Positions 46,846 to 59,230 of a stretch of DNA of 64,000 bases are shown here, in pieces. Positions within the stretch are counted from its first letter, which is position 1; each line of letters begins with the position of its first letter. Source of the stretch: Adiantum capillus-veneris (lineage: Eukaryota; Streptophyta; Polypodiopsida; Polypodiales; Pteridaceae); assembly GCA_014529385.2 (NCBI GenBank), contig CM043960.1, positions 28,039,896-28,103,895 on the forward strand, in the 5' to 3' direction. The notes under the pieces were generated by a model. That model was not told where the DNA came from and ran no database searches. It worked only from the letters and a program-made list of their open reading frames with translations. The position numbers were made by a program, and so were the translations under genes.

Positions 46846-47480
46846 TTCAAAGAGGGGGGAAGAGCATCTCTTTCCTTACCTATGATGGCACCTTCGGTGC
46901 TACAGACAAAGTTTTGGCCTTTATCCAGCAATTCGATGCGGCGTTTGGAGATGAGGGCTTCACGGAGTCCTCTAAGCTACGCCATGTAGCTATGCACTTT
47001 CAAAAGTCCGCCAGACAATGGTGGTCTAGCCTACGAGCCAACGGTGAAGCTCCACGAACATGGAAGGCTTTAAGAGCTTCCATTATGAAGCAGTTTTTGG
47101 CCACCGATGCCAAAGACAAAGTACTCACCGAATGGCGAAGCTTAAAGCTCTCTCCCAATGAATCCATCCACAAATATGTAGACAAGTTTTGGGACCTACA
47201 ACTCAAAGCCACTGTCTTCAAAAAGTTGGATTTTGGAGAGCAAAAGCAACAATTTTGTGCGGGCTTAACCGAAGAAATGGCGGAGTATGTCAACTCCCAA
47301 AGGCCACGTACCATATCGGCGGTAATACACCATACTATGGTGGCCTCGCGAATCAATTTCCAAACGGGGGGTAAAAGAAATAATAAGCCCCCGGAAAACA
47401 AAAGTTCCAATGAGCCTAAGGGGAAGGACAATGTCCAAAAGTCTCCTAAGGGCAATCCAACAAAGCTAAAGAGAAGGGAG
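46846..47480 (+). CDS. gag: Gag capsid core (frame 0)
   Basis: From SISFLTYDGTFGATDKVLAF the frame encodes the retrotransposon Gag domain: FIQQFDAAF, LRHVAMHFQKSARQWWSSLR, TWKALRASIMKQFLATDAKD, ESIHKYVDKFWDL and FCAGLTEEMAEYV. This is a full capsid core of about 170 residues, followed by a basic linker (KGKDNVQKSPKGNPTK). The zinc knuckle that should follow is in the next -1 frame, beginning before about 47480. The core shows no internal stop. Confidence 0.85.
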
Positions 47481-49360
47481 TTTACAAAGGAAAGAATAAA
47501 CTCTCTCCTGAAGAGCTTGAGCGTTATCGTAAAGATAACCGGTGTTTCAAGTGCGGCGAACAAGGGCATGCGTACCGCGCTTGTCCCCAAAAGAACAACC
47601 GCCAAGATCCTCCTAGAGCTTCTTTGGTTGAAATCCAAGAGGAGGAGATTCACCAAACTCACCACAAAGGATCTCCTCTATGCCATGCTTGGGGAAAGGT
47701 AAGAGAACATGATGCTTTTATTCTCTTTGACCCTGGTTCTACTCACAATTTTATATCTATGGAGTTAGCCACCAAGCTAGGCATACAATCCTACGAGATG
47801 GGAGATATCCTACCCGCAGACAGTGCCTTCAAGGGGCAAGAAGCTTCAGTCACTCCCTTAATCGGGAAATTGAGGCTTCATGTCCAAGGCTATGTGGACA
47901 AAGAGGATTTCTTTATCTCTCCTCTCAAGCATGAGGATGTAATCCTAGGGGCACCATGGTTTGACCGTGTGGCTGCCCATGTTAAATTTCCTGAAAGGAG
48001 AATCTCCTTTAAGTTCAGGGAAAAGGACATGTATATAGATGCTAGGGAAATGGGTAACACCATCCCCATTGTACATACACCAGCTTTCAACAAGTCAATA
48101 AAGAGCTCTATTTCCGTGTACATGATTTTTGTTAAAGATTCTCAAAATGAACCTAATGCTTTAGCAAAAGAAAATAAAAGCAACCAAAAGGAATTAGAGT
48201 TATCCAATTTTCTCAAGGGGTTTCAAGATGTCTTTATTGACGACATCCCTTGTGAGCTACCTCCTAAACGAGGTAATGACGACCATGCAATTGAACTTCT
48301 TCCAGGAAGTTCACCGCCTAACAAACCTCCTTATAGAGTTTCTCAAGCTCAACAAGAGGAGATTATGCGGCAAGTGCATGAGTTAATTGAGAAGGGCATG
48401 GTTAGGCCTAGCTCATCTCCATTTTGCTCACCTGTGCTATTAGTGCAAAAGAAAGACGGCACATATCGTATGTGTGTCGACTATAGAGCACTAAATAGGA
48501 TCACTATCAAGAATAGGTTTCCCGTTCCACGGGTAGAAGACCTATTTGATAAGCTACAAGGATCGACCTACTTCAGTAGGATTGACCTAAAAAGTGGCTA
48601 TCATCAAATAAGGATAGTTGATCAAGACATTGTAAAGACCGCATTTCGTACTACATTTGGTCTTTACGAATACATTGTCATGCCTTTTGGCTTGACTAAT
48701 GCACCAGCCACATTTAACCGCTTGATGGAGAAGCTGTTCAGGCCTCATCGAACCTTCACTGGAGTGTTCTTTGATGATATTATCATCTACTCTAATTCAT
48801 TGGAGGAACACAAGCAACACCTCCAGGTAATATTTCAAGTTTTAAGAGAGAATAAACTTTATGTTAATCGAAAGAAAAGTGAATTTTTCTTGCAAGAGAT
48901 TCAATATTTAGGTCACATTATCTCTCAAGATGGAATCCAAATGGATCCATCCAAGTTAGAGGTAATAAAAGGATGGCCTAAACCAAGGAATCTTCATGAA
49001 CTAAGAAGCTTTATAGGTATGTGTGCATACTATAGACGCTTCATAGAAAAGTTCTCACAAATTGCGGGACCATTACATGACCTAACAAAGAAAAATGTTA
49101 GGTATACGTGGTCTGCTAAGAAGAACAATGCTTTCGAAAAGCTTAAAGAAAAGCTTATCTCTCAACCTGTGCTTACACTACCGGATCTCTCAAAACCATT
49201 TGAGGTCCAATGTGATGCTTGTGGTGATTGCCTTGGGGCTGTTTTGCTCCAAGAAGGGCACGCCATAGGCTATGAGAGTCGAAGGCTCGACCCTGTTGAG
49301 CAAGCTCTAGGCATATACGAAAAAGAACTCCTTGCAGTTCTACATGCCTTAGACTCATGA
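47481..49360 (+). CDS. pol: Zinc knuckle, protease, RT, first part of RNase H (frame 2)
   Basis: The frame starts with a CCHC knuckle CFKCGEQGHAYRAC (about 47551-47592). The aspartic protease has LFDPGSTHNFIS (47725-47760). RT has YRMCVDYRALNRITIKNRFP, FSRIDLKSGYHQIRI, MPFGLTNAPATFNRLM and the active site VFFDDIIIYS (about 48763-48792), with Phe before the Asp pair, then the thumb with FIGMCAYYRRFI. RNase H starts at PFEVQCDACGDCLGAVLLQE with the first Asp and reaches YEKELLAVLHALDS. A TGA at 49358-49360 replaces the Trp codon expected there, a single-base change that cuts the polyprotein. All RT motifs are present. Confidence 0.92.
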
Positions 49361-51046
49361 AAGCACTATTTATTGGGGACTCCTTTTATTCTGCGAACGG
49401 ATCACCAAAGTCTTAAGTACTTCATGACGCAGACCAAGCTCTCCGACAAACAAATGAGGTGGGCAAATTTCCTTTCGCAATTTCATTTTCATATTGCTCA
49501 CATTGCTGGCAAGCATAATCAAGTAGCCGATGCACTCTCAAGACGACCGAGAGTGAATGCGGTTTCCATAGCAACTCACAATGATCTATCTTCAATGATA
49601 GATGAGTATGCTATTGATCCCGATTTTAGAGATGTGATTTCAGCCCTTGCATTAGGGAAGAAAGAAGAACCATTTACTTTACAAGATGGTTATCTTCTCT
49701 ATGGCAATAGACTATGCGTTACTAACTCACTACGTGAGAAAGTAATGTATGAATCTCATGCTCCCCCATATGCGGGGCATAGAGGGATTCAGTCTACCCT
49801 AAAGGGAATTGAAACATATTTCTATTGGCCTACCATGAAAGTGAACATACATGAGTATGTTTCCAAATGTGTGGTATGTCAAAAGACAAAATTTGATAGA
49901 GGGAAGCAACTTGGATTGCTTCAACCCTTGCCAATCCCTAATTCACCGTGGGAGAGCATATCCATGGATTTTATCTTTGGATTGCCTAAGTCTATCCATG
50001 GGAATACGGGAATATGGACGATAGTAGACAGGTTCAGTAAACAAGCTCATTTTATACCTGTCAAAAAGACTATCAAAGCCCATCAAATGGCAACCCTCTT
50101 CATTTCACAAATTTTCAAGTACCATGGCTTGCCAATGTCCATAGTGTCGGATAGAGATCCTAGAATGACCAGTAATTTCTGGAAGGGTCTCTTTGAGAAT
50201 TTAGGAACAAGGCTAAACTTCTCTTCGGCCTATCATCCACAAACTGATGGCCAAAGTGAAATAGCTAACCTAACTATTCTCGATCTACTAAAAGCCTATG
50301 TAACGGAAGTAGATCAAAGATCCCAATGGGAGAAGTACTTACCCTTAGTAGAGTATGCTTACAATAACACTGTACATACTTCTACAGGAAAAGCACCTTT
50401 CGAGGTAATTGAGGGAAGATCAAAAAGTCCCTTGCTACTTAAGGTACATGGGAAGATCTTCGCTGCAGATGAGTATAGCCGAGACCTACAAGAATCTTTC
50501 CAAAAGATTAAGGATGCTATCTCTATCTCACAGCAAAGGCAAAAGGCTGCTGCTGACAAGCACAGAAGAGCCCAAGCCTTTAAAGAAAACGATTGGGTCT
50601 TGTTAAAGTTTCCCAAGGCTCGATTAAGGCACACGACGGGCAAGAATCCTACGGGCCACCAAAAGTACTATGCTAAACTAGCAAAAAGGTACTATGGTCC
50701 CTTCCAGATTCTTAGGCCAATCAATGAGATGGCCTATCAACTTAAGTTGCCCAATCATTGGCTCATACACAATGCTTTTCATGTGAGCCTCTTGAAGCCT
50801 TACAAAGGAGAGCCACCTCAAGAACCAACTATTGAAGACCCACCGGAGATCGAGGACCACGAGGAGGTGCTGCAGCCCGAGTCCATTCTCCGACATGAAG
50901 ACAAGGTATTAAGAGGCGGTAAGACTATCAGACGATATCTTATTAAGTTTAAGAATTATCCTTTTGAAGATGCTAGATGGATGCAAGGCATACAATTAAA
51001 GGATAACCTAAACCTTGTCAATGCTTACAATGCTTCCCAAGAGTAA
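49361..51046 (+). CDS. pol: RNase H end, integrase and chromodomain
   Basis: Same frame after the TGA. It continues RNase H (TPFILRTDHQSLKYFM, AGKHNQVADALSRRP), then the integrase zinc domain (HAPPYAGHRG ... CVVCQ), the catalytic core with SMDFIFGLPKS (Asp 1), SDRDPRMTSNFW (Asp 2) and TDGQSEIANL (Glu), and the C-terminal GPF/Y region (RYYGPFQI, HNAFHVSLLKPY). A chromodomain-like tail follows (RRYLIKFKNYPFEDARWM), which in chromoviruses guides integration to marked chromatin. Stop at 51044-51046. No internal stops or frameshifts in this part. Confidence 0.92.
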   Translation, partial: KHYLLGTPFILRTDHQSLKYFMTQTKLSDKQMRWANFLSQFHFHIAHIAGKHNQVADALSRRPRVNAVSIATHNDLSSMIDEYAIDPDFRDVISALALGKKEEPFTLQDGYLLYGNRLCVTNSLREKVMYESHAPPYAGHRGIQSTLKGIETYFYWPTMKVNIHEYVSKCVVCQKTKFDRGKQLGLLQPLPIPNSPWESISMDFIFGLPKSIHGNTGIWTIVDRFSKQAHFIPVKKTIKAHQMATLFISQIFKYHGLPMSIVSDRDPRMTSNFWKGLFENLGTRLNFSSAYHPQTDGQSEIANLTILDLLKAYVTEVDQRSQWEKYLPLVEYAYNNTVHTSTGKAPFEVIEGRSKSPLLLKVHGKIFAADEYSRDLQESFQKIKDAISISQQRQKAAADKHRRAQAFKENDWVLLKFPKARLRHTTGKNPTGHQKYYAKLAKRYYGPFQILRPINEMAYQLKLPNHWLIHNAFHVSLLKPYKGEPPQEPTIEDPPEIEDHEEVLQPESILRHEDKVLRGGKTIRRYLIKFKNYPFEDARWMQGIQLKDNLNLVNAYNASQE

Positions 51047-51402
51047 GCAAATGTACAAAATGTTAAAAATGAACAAAAATTTTTGTCTTATAAGACTCTC
51101 TTTTTCTTGATTTGTGCACAAAAATGAAGTAGTATGCATGCTTAGATCAAGTTTGCGGAGACGACGTCTCCCAACACCAAGTAGAGCTTGTCACTCTACT
51201 ATGGAAGATTGATAAGACTAATGTGCAGACATGCTTGCGGCAGCCTCAGGCTCTCAAGCGCCAAATGGACTAGTCATCCATTATGGAATGATGTCGTAGG
51301 GTAACATAGGGATCCTCTACCCGCTAAGAAAAGGACTCATGCATATGCTTTATCTTCTCTACACCATAGTCGAGGACGACTATGATTTCAAGAGAGAGGT
51401 AA
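51047..51402 (+). other. 3' untranslated region and polypurine tract
   Basis: Non-coding stretch between pol and the 3' LTR. AAGAGAGAGG at 51390-51399, just upstream of the LTR, is the likely plus-strand primer site. Confidence 0.7.
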
Positions 51403-52996
51403 TGTCATAATAATCAATATCTAATTCTCCTAAATGATTTTCTCATATTAAACTGATCATTTAATGTGGGGAAGTGCCAAGGGAGAAAAAGCTAGAATAT
51501 TGGTTAAGTTAGCAGACCGGCCACAGTAGGGATCCAAAGGAGGGAAAATAGGGATCCAAAGGGGGGGCCATCTGCAAAAGAGCCATGTGAAACAATGGGC
51601 TAAAAAGACCCTAAGGTTCAGCCCATTAAGACTTCCAAAATGCTAAGGTTCCAAAATTCAAAGGTTGTGTCCAAAGGTCAACCTTAGGGAAAATTGGATG
51701 CTTAGTGTGTGTGCCCAAAAAGTCTTCCTGCATCCCTACATGGGAGGGGGCGAGCCCCAAAGCTAGGGGATGAGAGAGAAAACCACACACACACACACAG
51801 GCTCCCTTTACACAAAGGGAATGAGGGACACATGTCAGCTCCCTAGGCCAGATGCCCACAAGGTGTGCCCAATTCCTATTGGAAGACCCTTGAAGTGGAC
51901 CAATGAGAATTAAGCTAGAGTAAATCTAGTTTAATTAATTTAAAAAACATTTAATAAAAGAAACCAATAAGAATTAAGTGTCCTAGAAGACTATTGGGCA
52001 GTCTCCCAAGGGGTCCAATGAGCATTCAGGAGCCCCATGGCTTGCCTGATTCCTATTGGCCAGGAGGCAAAGGGGTCCAATGAGAGTTTAGTTTAATTAT
52101 TTAATTACCTAAAGCTCTCACAAAAGGGGAAAGGAGGACACATGTCAGAAGGCTATCACTTATGCTGCTTAATCCCTATTGGCTTGACCTGGGGAGGTCC
52201 AATGAGGCAAAACCCAGCCTAACTTAGCAGCTAGGGCTCGCCCAAGAGAGAGAGGGGGCTGATTTTTGCTTGGCATTCACTCTCAGACTCTCACACTTGA
52301 CCATGTGTGAAGGGAAAAATACTCTATCTCCTCCCAAGCTTTAATGGAGAGCTCATCACCTACTCCAAGCTTGTGAGATAGAAGCCTACATCAACACTCT
52401 CTTGGCATGTCGATGCAAATCCAACCAAGAGCCAAGCTTCAATGCATGCTCATCTTCTCTACCAAGCTAATTACTAAGCTAAGCTATGCTAATATGAGTG
52501 ATTATGTGAGGAGATGTACTTCTTTCTCGTAAGATACTTCTTTTTCCTCTCAATCTACTCTCATACCCTGCTAGCTCTCACCATCTTCGAAGGTGTGTGA
52601 GGTCTTGGGTCTGAGAACGGGGATAATTCAAGTTGTGTTTGATTAAGTGTTTTGCTTGGTGTATGAAGCTTCCATCTTCATTACACTAGCTAGTCTTGAA
52701 GGAACACAAAGAATTGTATTGTACAATGTCTCTCTTGAAGGGAGAAACCATAATACAAAGCCTTTTGGAGGGGGGACCGGCTCCATGCAAATCCGGTCCT
52801 CAACTGTTGTCAATAGTTTAATTACTCTCTCTTTTGAAAGTATTGTCGATGCTATCTAACTAGGTGTTATGCTTTTTGTTGCTCTCTCCACCCAAGCACT
52901 CTTGTAATTCTCATTAGGAATCAACTCTAATGAAATACCCACTATGTTCATGCTAAATTCCGCTACACAAAAGATTTTAGGCCATTAAATGTTACA
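51403..52996 (+). repeat. 3' LTR (1594 bp)
   Basis: Same length as the 5' LTR and almost identical. It is followed by the TTTCT target duplication and then the rest of the interrupted acidic ORF. Confidence 0.95.
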
Positions 52997-53077
52997 TTTC
53001 TTGTAGAGATCTTTTAGAAGAGGATTCATAAATATTTAGTATAGTTTAAGTTGTGAAAATTTATTTTTGTGCCGTTC

Positions 53078-53081
<4 letters not shown>

Positions 53082-53124
<43 letters not shown>
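53082..53124. repeat. (CT)n microsatellite
   Basis: About 21 CT units in AT-rich non-coding DNA downstream of the interrupted ORF. Confidence 0.95.
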
Positions 53125-53125
<1 letters not shown>

Positions 53126-53327
53126 ATTTTGTGAAGAATCCTAAATTAGGTTAATCAAGTGAGTGATTAATTTAATTGATAACAAAATATATTTAAAAAT
53201 TTGAAACAATATTTATTTATGAAAAGTAACGAATGCTTTGCATTTTTTAAACGAGCATTGATATTATAAAGTGTTATGGGTGCAAGTGGAGCTAGCGTTT
53301 TGTTTTGTGCACATTGTTTTGCAAGAT

Positions 53328-53620
53328 AGCGCTTGAAGAAACTAGCATAGGTGGTACCATCTAGTAAAATATGGGCACACTTCACTCTATCATCCCCATG
53401 CCTCGACAAAAGATGTCGTCCATGATTGGCTTCTCATCTGTGACAGTGCTTGCTTTACATGGAGGCGCCTGCATAACTTTAGCACCTAAAGAAACTAGCG
53501 TAGGTGCTACCATCTGGTAAAATGTGGGTACACTTCACTCTATCATCCCCTTGTTTCAACAAAATATATCATCCATGTTTGACTTCTCATCTCTCACAGT
53601 GCTTGTTTTACATGGAGGCT
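53328..53620. repeat. Two-copy tandem repeat, about 157 bp
   Basis: GAAACTAGC.TAGGTG.TACCATCT to GTTTTACATGGAGGC (GCTTTACATGGAGGC in copy 1) occurs at 53336-53465 and about 53491-53620 with scattered substitutions. Confidence 0.85.
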
Positions 53621-53689
53621 AAGGTGGAGCAAGCTTTTTGTAGTTTCATGTTAGCTATTGTTTTATGTTTAAATATAATTTTTCTCATA

Positions 53690-53972
53690 TTATTGAAATT
53701 TTATATAGTGTTCTTTAATTTGTTTTCACAAGAAAAGTAGAGGGAAACACCAAAAAAAATTGAATATTTAAGTGAGCAATATGGTTATTGAAATTTTATA
53801 TTGTGTTCTTTAATTTGTTTTCACAAGTAAAGTAGAGGAAAACACCATAATTTGAATGTTAAAGTGAGTAATCTGGGTTATTGAAGTTTTGTACTATGTT
53901 CTTTAATTTGTTTTCACAAGCAAAGTAGAGGGAAACACCAAAAATTGAATGTTTAAGTGCCTAATTTGGGCT
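53690..53972. repeat. Three-copy 94-bp tandem repeat
   Basis: TTATTGAA.TTTT.TA followed by GTTCTTTAATTTGTTTTCAC occurs three times at about 93-95 bp spacing (53691, 53785, 53878), AT-rich and non-coding. Confidence 0.88.
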
Positions 53973-54305
53973 AAGCAATGAATGCGATAATATCAAAGGC
54001 TATAATAGCGGTAATAGACACGGTAAAAAATGCAATAATATTTGAAATACCCCCCCCCCCCCCCTCTCTCTTCCCTGTCCAACCCATTTTGGACTCTCTC
54101 TCTCTCTACAAAACGCAGTAAAAAGCGTGGTAAACGTACTATTGAGATTTTTGCAGTGTATGCTCCTTAGGATGCACACCTTGATATGTAAAGTCGATCT
54201 CATTTTCTATAGCTTCGGTAGGAAGTACACTTTGGTCTACAATGTGGCAATTATAGTGTGTGCGTGATCATGTAGCCAAAGCGAGACATTTGAAAGTGGA
54301 CCATA

Positions 54306-54795
54306 CTAGATAGTAGAATGCATAATCTCTTCATTTGTGTGAAACTCAGGGGTCCATGGTATGACATACATGAATGACAATGCACCCCATACTCCTCCTT
54401 TTATTACCATATCCTGGACCGGCTGCTTCAATGCACAAACAACTTTGCCCATCACGGTAAAGTGTTGCAACTCATTCCTATTTTTGAGCATTGCAACTAC
54501 CCAATTCCATAACCCTTGGGTTGTCATTCATTTGCCCATGAATTTTAGCACTATTGCTTTTGCACAACAAGACTACAAGCTTTGTAGAGAACGTGGTAAT
54601 TAAAATCGTCTTGAAGAAAGCAACATCATCATCCTTACCTTGATTGAATACATTTACACCGTAAAATAACTCTTTTGTCATAGTGCACTCGCCAAAGGGG
54701 GTTGGCATGAAGGATTTCTCATGAACCGTGACATAAGAGCAATTGTTGGTGCCATATTTATGACCTTCCCAGACAAAAACAACGTCAGGTTCCAT
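54306..54795 (-). pseudogene. Unrecognised minus-strand coding remnant
   Basis: Two overlapping minus-strand frames (54795-54478 and 54527-54306) read segments such as VFVWEGHKYGTNNCSYVTVH and GLWNWVVAMLKNRNELQHF. The composition is protein-like but the frames do not join cleanly. No family is recognised and no splice sites are convincing. Confidence 0.25.
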
Positions 54796-54799
54796 GTTA

Positions 54800-56030
54800 G
54801 GAGGCTCTATCCTCTGGTGCTCACCCTCTCAAATCAAGTCAAGCTCTACCAAGAGCAAATCAAGACTTGCCATCAACCATTGTATGTAGCCTCCGGATAT
54901 CTTTTATACACAAAATAATCAGTTGTTGAAAAGCGATACTAATTGATGATAACTCCTTGTTGAGAAGCGATAATAATCTTTTGTTGCTTCATGAGGCCCG
55001 TGTCAATGGGTCACGACCCTTGCAGGTGCAGTGATGAACCATGACTCGCAAGCACTCACCAGGTCAATCCATCCCTCGCACCCCCCCCCCCCCCCCCCCA
55101 CACACACACACCCAAAGTCCAAAATCTCAATCCTTAGCTCTGCAACGTGGGGGCGAACTCTCCACAGAAAACACACAGCAGATACTCTTGGCTTGTAGAC
55201 AGACACACACTCTACTTGCACACAGAAGATACTCCCTCAAGAACCCTGCTTAGAGGGCGTCCACACGGTGAATTTCACAGTCTAGTGAAACTATCCCTCT
55301 TCGCATTCCCACTTAAACATCACATGGAAAGGTAAAAGGGCTTTTAAAAATAGTGATGAACTTGCCTTTCTCATCAAACATAGGGCTAAAATCTAGGAAA
55401 CTACTCCAAGTATTTGAAATTTTTCATAATTGAAAAAGTATCCCAAACTCACCATTTCTCATTGTGAGAAGGTCCTCTTAGTCAACTTCAAACACACCCT
55501 GTGATGCCATCTTGATTCTAGTCCTACCATGTGTTTCTTAAACAAGAGATGATTATCATTGTGTTACCCCTAATAGGTTTCAAAATAGGACTTCCAAGCT
55601 CTTGACCAGTTTTCCCTGATAAGCTTGCAAAAGTAACTTTTTAATCCAAATGGCATTTCCTTCTTGCTTGTTTTTGGCCTGCCCCAAAGGGGGGAGGCCC
55701 TAGTGATGGTTCCCTTTTTGCTAATGAAAAAGAGAAGATTATTTTTAAAAAAATATAACATTTTAACTTACCCAAAATTAGAGAATCTCCTATTGGTAGA
55801 TGGAAATGGAATGAAGTAAGTATCTATGCTTAAAGCTCACTTCCTTCACTTATGTTTTGCTACATCCCGAAGAGCATCCCTAATAACTCCCTATGCATAA
55901 AGGGATTGATTACAAGTATAAATGCACTATTTCCAAAAAAGAATTTTGAAAGCAAGGAATCGAAAGAAATCCCCTTTAGAGTTATTCTCTCGCTCTCTCT
56001 CACGAAGCTTCTGTGAGTGTAGACTCAACG
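54800..56030. other. Non-coding stretch with a C19 run, nothing else recognised
   Basis: Contains C19 followed by (CA)n at 55081-55111. Open frames are short and overlap on both strands. (CT)n tracts at 56032-56068 and 56131-56183 follow it. Confidence 0.4.
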
Positions 56031-56031
<1 letters not shown>

Positions 56032-56071
<40 letters not shown>

Positions 56072-56127
56072 ATGCATGCATTGTGCCCTTGCTCTTTGCC
56101 TTGTGATTGTGAATGCACTATGTTTGT

Positions 56128-56183
<56 letters not shown>
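56032..56183. repeat. Two (CT)n microsatellites
   Basis: Runs of about 18 and 26 CT units separated by 60 bp of unique sequence, immediately 3' of the hydrolase pseudogene end. Confidence 0.93.
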
Positions 56184-56187
<4 letters not shown>

Positions 56188-56291
56188 GGTGCGCACTGCG
56201 TAAGGAGAAGCCGGATAAAGTGCCGCTTGAATCTGCTCAGGTTTAAGCTTGCCCTACTCTAATAAGATCTAATATGTATGTTTTAACAACA

Positions 56292-58327
<2,036 letters not shown>

Positions 58328-59215
58328 TGTTACCGGGTTGCCATGACGGACGTCTGCAGCATAACTCTTTTGTACTAACATAATGTCGATATGCAAGGGA
58401 GCGACTCGGGATGGTGCACGAAGACTTTGAGAGTGTCAATCTCACCAAAGTGAACTCAGGGCTACTCGTTCTATGACAAAAGCAAATCAACCACTTCCTA
58501 GTCAGACAATCAGTATGCGTCCAATCTCACCACTCTAGGTCATCACGCCTTTTCGGCATCCAAACAAAATTCGGAACGCAACAAAACTTAAGGAGAGGTA
58601 TCACAACACTTAAGGGCTCAATCTTACCAAGTTATGTCACCATCTTGGAAGGTACATAAATCACAATCCATCACAAAAAATGTGCAAAAAACTGAAACAA
58701 GAGTACTTGGAAAGGTCCTCCTTAATCATAGAAACATTTATCCATGGTCAAAACATAAAAAAACAACCATTTTAACCTCCAAATCACTGCATTTAGCTCA
58801 TAAACAATGCGTCGCGAACCACAACAAAATTGAAAATGATCACTCTTAGATTGTAGAGCAAGAGATAAGGAATGCAATGTGCTATTCAGAAACGAATTCT
58901 GATTACAAGTTCAGGAGAAAAGAAGATTACAATTTGTAGCACTAAGAGGCCTCCACAGTGCATGTTTTCTATTCTTCAAGCTAATGATAATTCTCCCCTC
59001 AAAACTAAGGGTTTTGACTTTAAAAGTGAAGGGGGCTTTCCCACGGCCATCCGGCCTCTTACAAGGGTGTAGACTTAGAGAAGTAGAGAGGGTATTGTCT
59101 AATTACATCACGGTTACAACTCATCCTAGGATCAATTACATGGCTTCTTCAAAAAAATAGAGTGTTTATAGGGTTTGGTGTGCATATGCCTATATATGCC
59201 TGTATCCATCAAACA
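58328..59215 (-). repeat. 3' LTR of the coiled-coil element, copy 2 (888 bp)
   Basis: On the minus strand it begins TGTTTGATGGATACAGGC after a GGAAGGTGGGAA purine tract and ends CCCGGTAACA. It aligns over its whole length with 12316-13191. Confidence 0.82.
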
Positions 59216-59230
59216 TTCCCACCTTCCTAT

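Larger units (their letters stand above)
44088..52996 (+). mobile_element. Complete Ty3/gypsy element, chromodomain type, 8.9 kb, very young
   Basis: LTRs of 1594 bp (44088-45681 and 51403-52996) start TGTCATAATAAT and end TGTTACA. A perfect 5-bp duplication TTTCT flanks the element (44083-44087 and 52997-53001). Primer-binding site, gag, protease, RT, RNase H, integrase and chromodomain follow in gypsy order. The only LTR difference I noticed is C/A at 44647 and 51962, so the insertion is recent. Coding is spread over three frames with one nonsense codon (see gag and pol entries). Confidence 0.96.

Noticed and set aside
47000-47665. 221-codon minus-strand ORF opposite gag
   Set aside because: It mirrors the capsid-coding strand of a clearly oriented retroelement and has no independent support.
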